Shown in pieces: positions 6,632 through 8,933 of a stretch of 8,933 nucleotides of DNA; positions within the stretch are counted from its first letter, which is position 1; every line of letters begins with the position of its first letter. Source of the DNA: DATLYB01 sp964502525. Lineage in GTDB: Bacteria > Bacteroidota > Bacteroidia > Chitinophagales > CAIOSU01. The translations under genes and the position numbers were made by a program. Below the pieces are notes generated by a model. The model was given only the letters and a program-made list of their open reading frames with translations, did not search any database and had not been told where the DNA came from. Where the stretch lies: NCBI GenBank assembly GCA_964502525.1, contig CAZCXH010000191.1, positions 1 through 8,933 on the forward strand, in the 5' to 3' direction.

Positions 6632-7516
6632 TCAGGCGGCAGCAGTTTGCAGTTCCCTTGCGGTTTTTCCCGTGCCATCATGCCGCCATCCCGGAGGTTT
6701 GTACAAATAATGCAGCTTATCCCTCATGGTTGGCGCAGCTTTCACGTCTTTCCACAAATCAACAAATTCATGAAGCTGGCAATCAATGATGTTATAGCCA
6801 TGCCAGTTTTTGCGGATGCCGTAGGTTGGTTTTTCTTCTTCCTGCTGATAGCTGCCGAAGAGCTTGTCCCAAAAGATGAAGAACCCGCCATAGTTGCGGT
6901 CGAGGTACTTCACGTCAGAGCCATGATGCACGCGATGGTTGGATGGCGTCACCAGAATTCGGTCAAGAAATCCCATCTTTTGAATGAACTCCGTGTGATA
7001 GGCAAGTCCGATGAACTTGAAAGCGGTTTCCATGATGATCCAGATGAGCGGATGAATGCCTAGAACCGGTATCCAGAAATAAAAGGGAAAATGAAAAATC
7101 GCATCGAACACGCTTCCCCGGATGCCGGTTGTTAAATCATAATGTTTGGGTGAATGATGCACCACATGCACACACCAAAGGAGGCGAATTTCGTGCTCGA
7201 GGCGATGAGAGACATAGAACATGAAGTCATTCACGAGATAACAAATCACCCAGGCATGCCACGCGAAGCCCAAATCGAAAATGCGGTGCTGATATGTCCA
7301 GCTTTGCGCTCCATACATCACCAGCACATAAAAAACATAGCTGAACCCAAACGACAGCGCTCCGCAGCCGATGCCCAGCCACCTCGACTTTTTATCGCGC
7401 TGCTTCCGCTGGTAAGCGAAAACCAATGTTTCAAGAATAATTGCCGAGATGCCGAAAGCGTAGAGAACAGGCGTGAAGTATTGCCGGAAATTTTCCAGCT
7501 GGTCTATCACTGACAT
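6632..7516 (-). CDS. Sterol desaturase / fatty acid hydroxylase superfamily membrane protein
   Basis: The 294-aa protein carries the histidine boxes of the di-iron membrane hydroxylase/desaturase superfamily: HRLEH (104-108), HVVHH (117-121) and HRVHH (194-198). Hydrophobic segments lie at about 15-35, 50-68, 84-102 and 138-172, which places it in the inner membrane with the boxes on the cytoplasmic side. Such enzymes use O2 to hydroxylate or desaturate a lipid tail. The spacing and the text around HRLEHE...LWCVHVVHHS resemble the alkylglycerol monooxygenase-like branch, but most bacteria make no sterols and the lipid substrate here cannot be read from the sequence. Start ATG 7516 has no Shine-Dalgarno sequence; a one-mismatch -7-like box (TAACTTTC, minus strand 7528-7521) lies just upstream. 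rmuC follows 36 bp downstream on the same strand, so the two may be co-transcribed. It is divergent from the proline dehydrogenase gene. Confidence 0.88.
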   Translation of the reverse strand: MSVIDQLENFRQYFTPVLYAFGISAIILETLVFAYQRKQRDKKSRWLGIGCGALSFGFSYVFYVLVMYGAQSWTYQHRIFDLGFAWHAWVICYLVNDFMFYVSHRLEHEIRLLWCVHVVHHSPKHYDLTTGIRGSVFDAIFHFPFYFWIPVLGIHPLIWIIMETAFKFIGLAYHTEFIQKMGFLDRILVTPSNHRVHHGSDVKYLDRNYGGFFIFWDKLFGSYQQEEEKPTYGIRKNWHGYNIIDCQLHEFVDLWKDVKAAPTMRDKLHYLYKPPGWRHDGTGKTARELQTAAA

Positions 7517-7532
7517 GTAAGAAAGTTATGAA

Positions 7533-7564
7533 TTTAGCCACAGTATTTTCTTGGCATATCTTTG
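7533..7564 (+). promoter_or_regulatory. Bacteroidota-type promoter for proline dehydrogenase
   Basis: TATCTTTG (7557-7564) matches the Bacteroidota -7 consensus TAnnTTTG exactly. A TTTA (7533-7536) lies 20 bp upstream, a weak match to the -33 TTTG/TTG element at acceptable spacing. The -7 box ends only 6 nt before the ATG at 7571, so a start site at the usual distance would fall at or beside the start codon. Confidence 0.5.
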
Positions 7565-7570
7565 CCCGGT

Positions 7571-8758
7571 ATGCAGACCACTTTGCCCGGTGAGGTTGAA
7601 TTTGAAGATACCGGCTATGCTTTCTCCCGCAAATCTGACGATGAAATAAAACAGGCATGCCGCATTTTCCAATCGTTCAACAATCCGCTGCTTTACGCTG
7701 CGGGCAAAGCGCTCGGCAATATTGCATTTCAGCTAAAACTGCCCATTGGAGGATTTCTTAAAAAAACCATCTACCGCCAGTTTTGCGGGGGTGAAACGAT
7801 GAATGAATGCCTTGATGTCATCAGTGACCTTGCCGGGCACAACATCTCTGCCGCATTGCAGTACAGCGTTGAAACAAAATCAAGCGAAGAGGAATACAAC
7901 CAGACTGCTCTGCGGCTGATAAGTTCCGTTAAAAGCGCTGCCAATAATCCTCATATCAAGGTGATTTGCTGCAAGCTCACCGGAATCGGGAGTTATGAGT
8001 TGTTTGAAAAGTTGCATGCAAAATCTCCGTTATCCGGACATGAGCAAGGCGCATTTGACAGAATCCGGCAACGGATGGATTCCCTCTGCGCTGCCGCGGA
8101 GAAAGCAGGGGCATCCCTGTTTTTTGACGCGGAAGAAACCTGGATGCAACAGCCCATGGATGACCTGATTGACGAAATGATGCAACGATACAACCGGAAG
8201 AGGGCGATCGTTTTCAATACATTTCAACTATACTGCACCGACCGGCTCGATTTTCTGAAAACATCCTTCCGGAAAGCGATTGACAACAACTTCATTCCCG
8301 GGGCAAAACTGGTGAGGGGCGCTTACCTCGAACAGGAAAGAGAAAGGGCGCATCGCAAGGGATATCCGTCACCGATTTTTCCGGATAAGGCAGCCACCGA
8401 CAAAGCCTATGATGATGCAGTGGAATTTTGCATTAACAACATCGAAAATATTTCATTTTGCGCAGCCACCCATAATGAACATAGCTGCCGCCATCTGGCA
8501 AGGCTGATTGACAAGAAGAACATTTCAAGGGATCATCCTCATGTTTTTTTCTCGCAGCTTTACGGCATGGGGGATCATCTCACCTACAACCTGGCTAAGG
8601 CGGGATTCAATTCCACCAAGCTTGTTCCTTACGGACCGGTGATGGAAGCAATCCCTTATTTGATCAGGAGGGCTGAAGAAAACAGTTCGATGGCAGGACA
8701 GGTAGGGAGGGAACTGCAACTGCTCCGGAAAGAAATGAAGCGAAGGAGTTTGATTTAA
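7571..8758 (+). CDS. Proline dehydrogenase, stand-alone PRODH
   Basis: This FAD enzyme oxidises L-proline to 1-pyrroline-5-carboxylate, the first step of proline catabolism to glutamate, and passes electrons to the membrane quinone pool. The 395-aa protein is a monofunctional PRODH without the P5C dehydrogenase half of PutA. Visible family motifs on the (beta/alpha)8 barrel are LVRGAYLE (from about 247), THNE (300-303), QLYGMGD (329-335), VPYGPV (352-357) and YLIRRAEEN (363-371), whose arginine pair R366/R367 should hold the proline carboxylate. An N-terminal FCGGET stretch resembles other Bacteroidota members. ATG 7571 is the start; a TTG three codons upstream falls inside the promoter -7 box and is unlikely. 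The gene is divergent from the desaturase (54-bp gap). Its last codons and stop merge into an 8-bp repeat array. No P5C dehydrogenase gene lies in the window. Confidence 0.94.
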   Translation: MQTTLPGEVEFEDTGYAFSRKSDDEIKQACRIFQSFNNPLLYAAGKALGNIAFQLKLPIGGFLKKTIYRQFCGGETMNECLDVISDLAGHNISAALQYSVETKSSEEEYNQTALRLISSVKSAANNPHIKVICCKLTGIGSYELFEKLHAKSPLSGHEQGAFDRIRQRMDSLCAAAEKAGASLFFDAEETWMQQPMDDLIDEMMQRYNRKRAIVFNTFQLYCTDRLDFLKTSFRKAIDNNFIPGAKLVRGAYLEQERERAHRKGYPSPIFPDKAATDKAYDDAVEFCINNIENISFCAATHNEHSCRHLARLIDKKNISRDHPHVFFSQLYGMGDHLTYNLAKAGFNSTKLVPYGPVMEAIPYLIRRAEENSSMAGQVGRELQLLRKEMKRRSLI

Positions 8759-8805
8759 TGATTCGATAATTCGGTGATTCGAGGATATATAATTCGATGA
8801 TTTGA
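8751..8805 (+). repeat. 8-bp tandem repeat array (TGATTCGA) at the proline dehydrogenase 3' end
   Basis: In steps of eight from 8751 the sequence reads TGATTTAA, TGATTCGA, TAATTCGG, TGATTCGA, GGATATA (7 nt), TAATTCGA, TGATTTGA. That is six recognisable units plus one degenerate 7-nt unit. The first unit contains the final Ile codon and the TAA stop (8756-8758). Because 8 is not a multiple of 3, successive TGA triplets fall in all three sense frames, while the opposite strand of the ideal unit has no stop codon. Confidence 0.75.
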
Positions 8806-8900
8806 AAGTGGGTTTCCACAAAGTGTTGAAAGTAGTACTGTATTGTGAAAGTTCCTATTAACCTAATTTTAAGAGCAGTTCTAAAAATTCCACCACTTAC

Positions 8901-8933
8901 TCCCTCTCCTTCTGGAGAGGGAAGGGGTGAGGC
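8901..8933. repeat. Hairpin-forming dispersed intergenic repeat (cut by window end)
   Basis: TCCCTCTCC (8901-8909) pairs perfectly with GGAGAGGGA (8914-8922) across a TTCT loop, followed by AGGGGTGAGGC to the window end. CCCTCTCC...GGAGAGGG next to GGGGTGAGG is a pattern I associate with widespread intergenic repeats in Bacteroidota genomes; copy number cannot be judged here. It could double as a 3'-end RNA hairpin. Between 8806 and 8900 I see no gene and nothing stronger than a 4-bp hairpin (8808-8819). Confidence 0.55.

Noticed and set aside
8525..8821. 98-aa minus-strand open frame reaching into the 8-bp array
   Set aside because: The array's reverse strand lacks stop codons, which keeps this frame open by chance; the rest is antisense to proline dehydrogenase.
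1..8933. A new defence, mobile or biosynthetic system
   Set aside because: All seven genes belong to known families, with no transposase, integrase, toxin-antitoxin pair, CRISPR array or modular synthase visible on either strand.

Overview
The window reads as an ordinary chromosomal segment of a Bacteroidota bacterium, most like the Chitinophagales/Sphingobacteriales side of the phylum. The pointers are: genes start without clear Shine-Dalgarno sequences; a perfect Bacteroidota-type -7 box (TATCTTTG, fitting TAnnTTTG) precedes the proline dehydrogenase gene; proline dehydrogenase is a stand-alone enzyme of about 395 aa; the first gene is a membrane-anchored patatin of a type I associate with this phylum; and gene ends and window edges carry short intergenic repeats and hairpins of a Bacteroidota style. 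The placement is inferred from gene types and not from a search.

Layout. 1-135: non-coding, with a 7-bp hairpin. 136-2373 (+): membrane protein with about seven transmembrane helices and a C-terminal patatin-like hydrolase domain. 2374-2496: convergent gap holding a 33-bp tandem duplication across the stop codon and two opposed arrays of an 8-bp repeat. 2497-3882 (-): rlmD, 23S rRNA m5U methyltransferase. A 43-bp divergent gap follows. 3926-4459 (+): nbaC, 3-hydroxyanthranilate 3,4-dioxygenase. 4514-5251 (+): aroE, shikimate dehydrogenase. 5279-6595 (-): rmuC, interrupted by one in-frame TAA. 6632-7516 (-): sterol desaturase/fatty acid hydroxylase family membrane protein. A 54-bp divergent gap with a promoter follows. 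7571-8758 (+): proline dehydrogenase. 8751-8933: another 8-bp repeat array, unremarkable sequence, and a 9-bp-stem hairpin repeat cut by the window end.

The genes do not form one pathway. They are core or metabolic functions: lipid hydrolysis or modification, rRNA methylation, the kynurenine route to quinolinate/NAD or degradation, shikimate synthesis, genome maintenance and proline catabolism. nbaC-aroE and desaturase-rmuC are the two plausible co-transcribed pairs.

I see no defence island, CRISPR array, transposon or new multi-gene system. Three things deserve a second look. An 8-bp repeat (TGATTCGA-like) sits on the sense strand exactly at the 3' ends of three different genes, entering the last codons of two of them. 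rmuC is otherwise intact but is split by a single stop codon where a serine is expected. The proline dehydrogenase promoter lies so close to the ATG that its mRNA may be leaderless.
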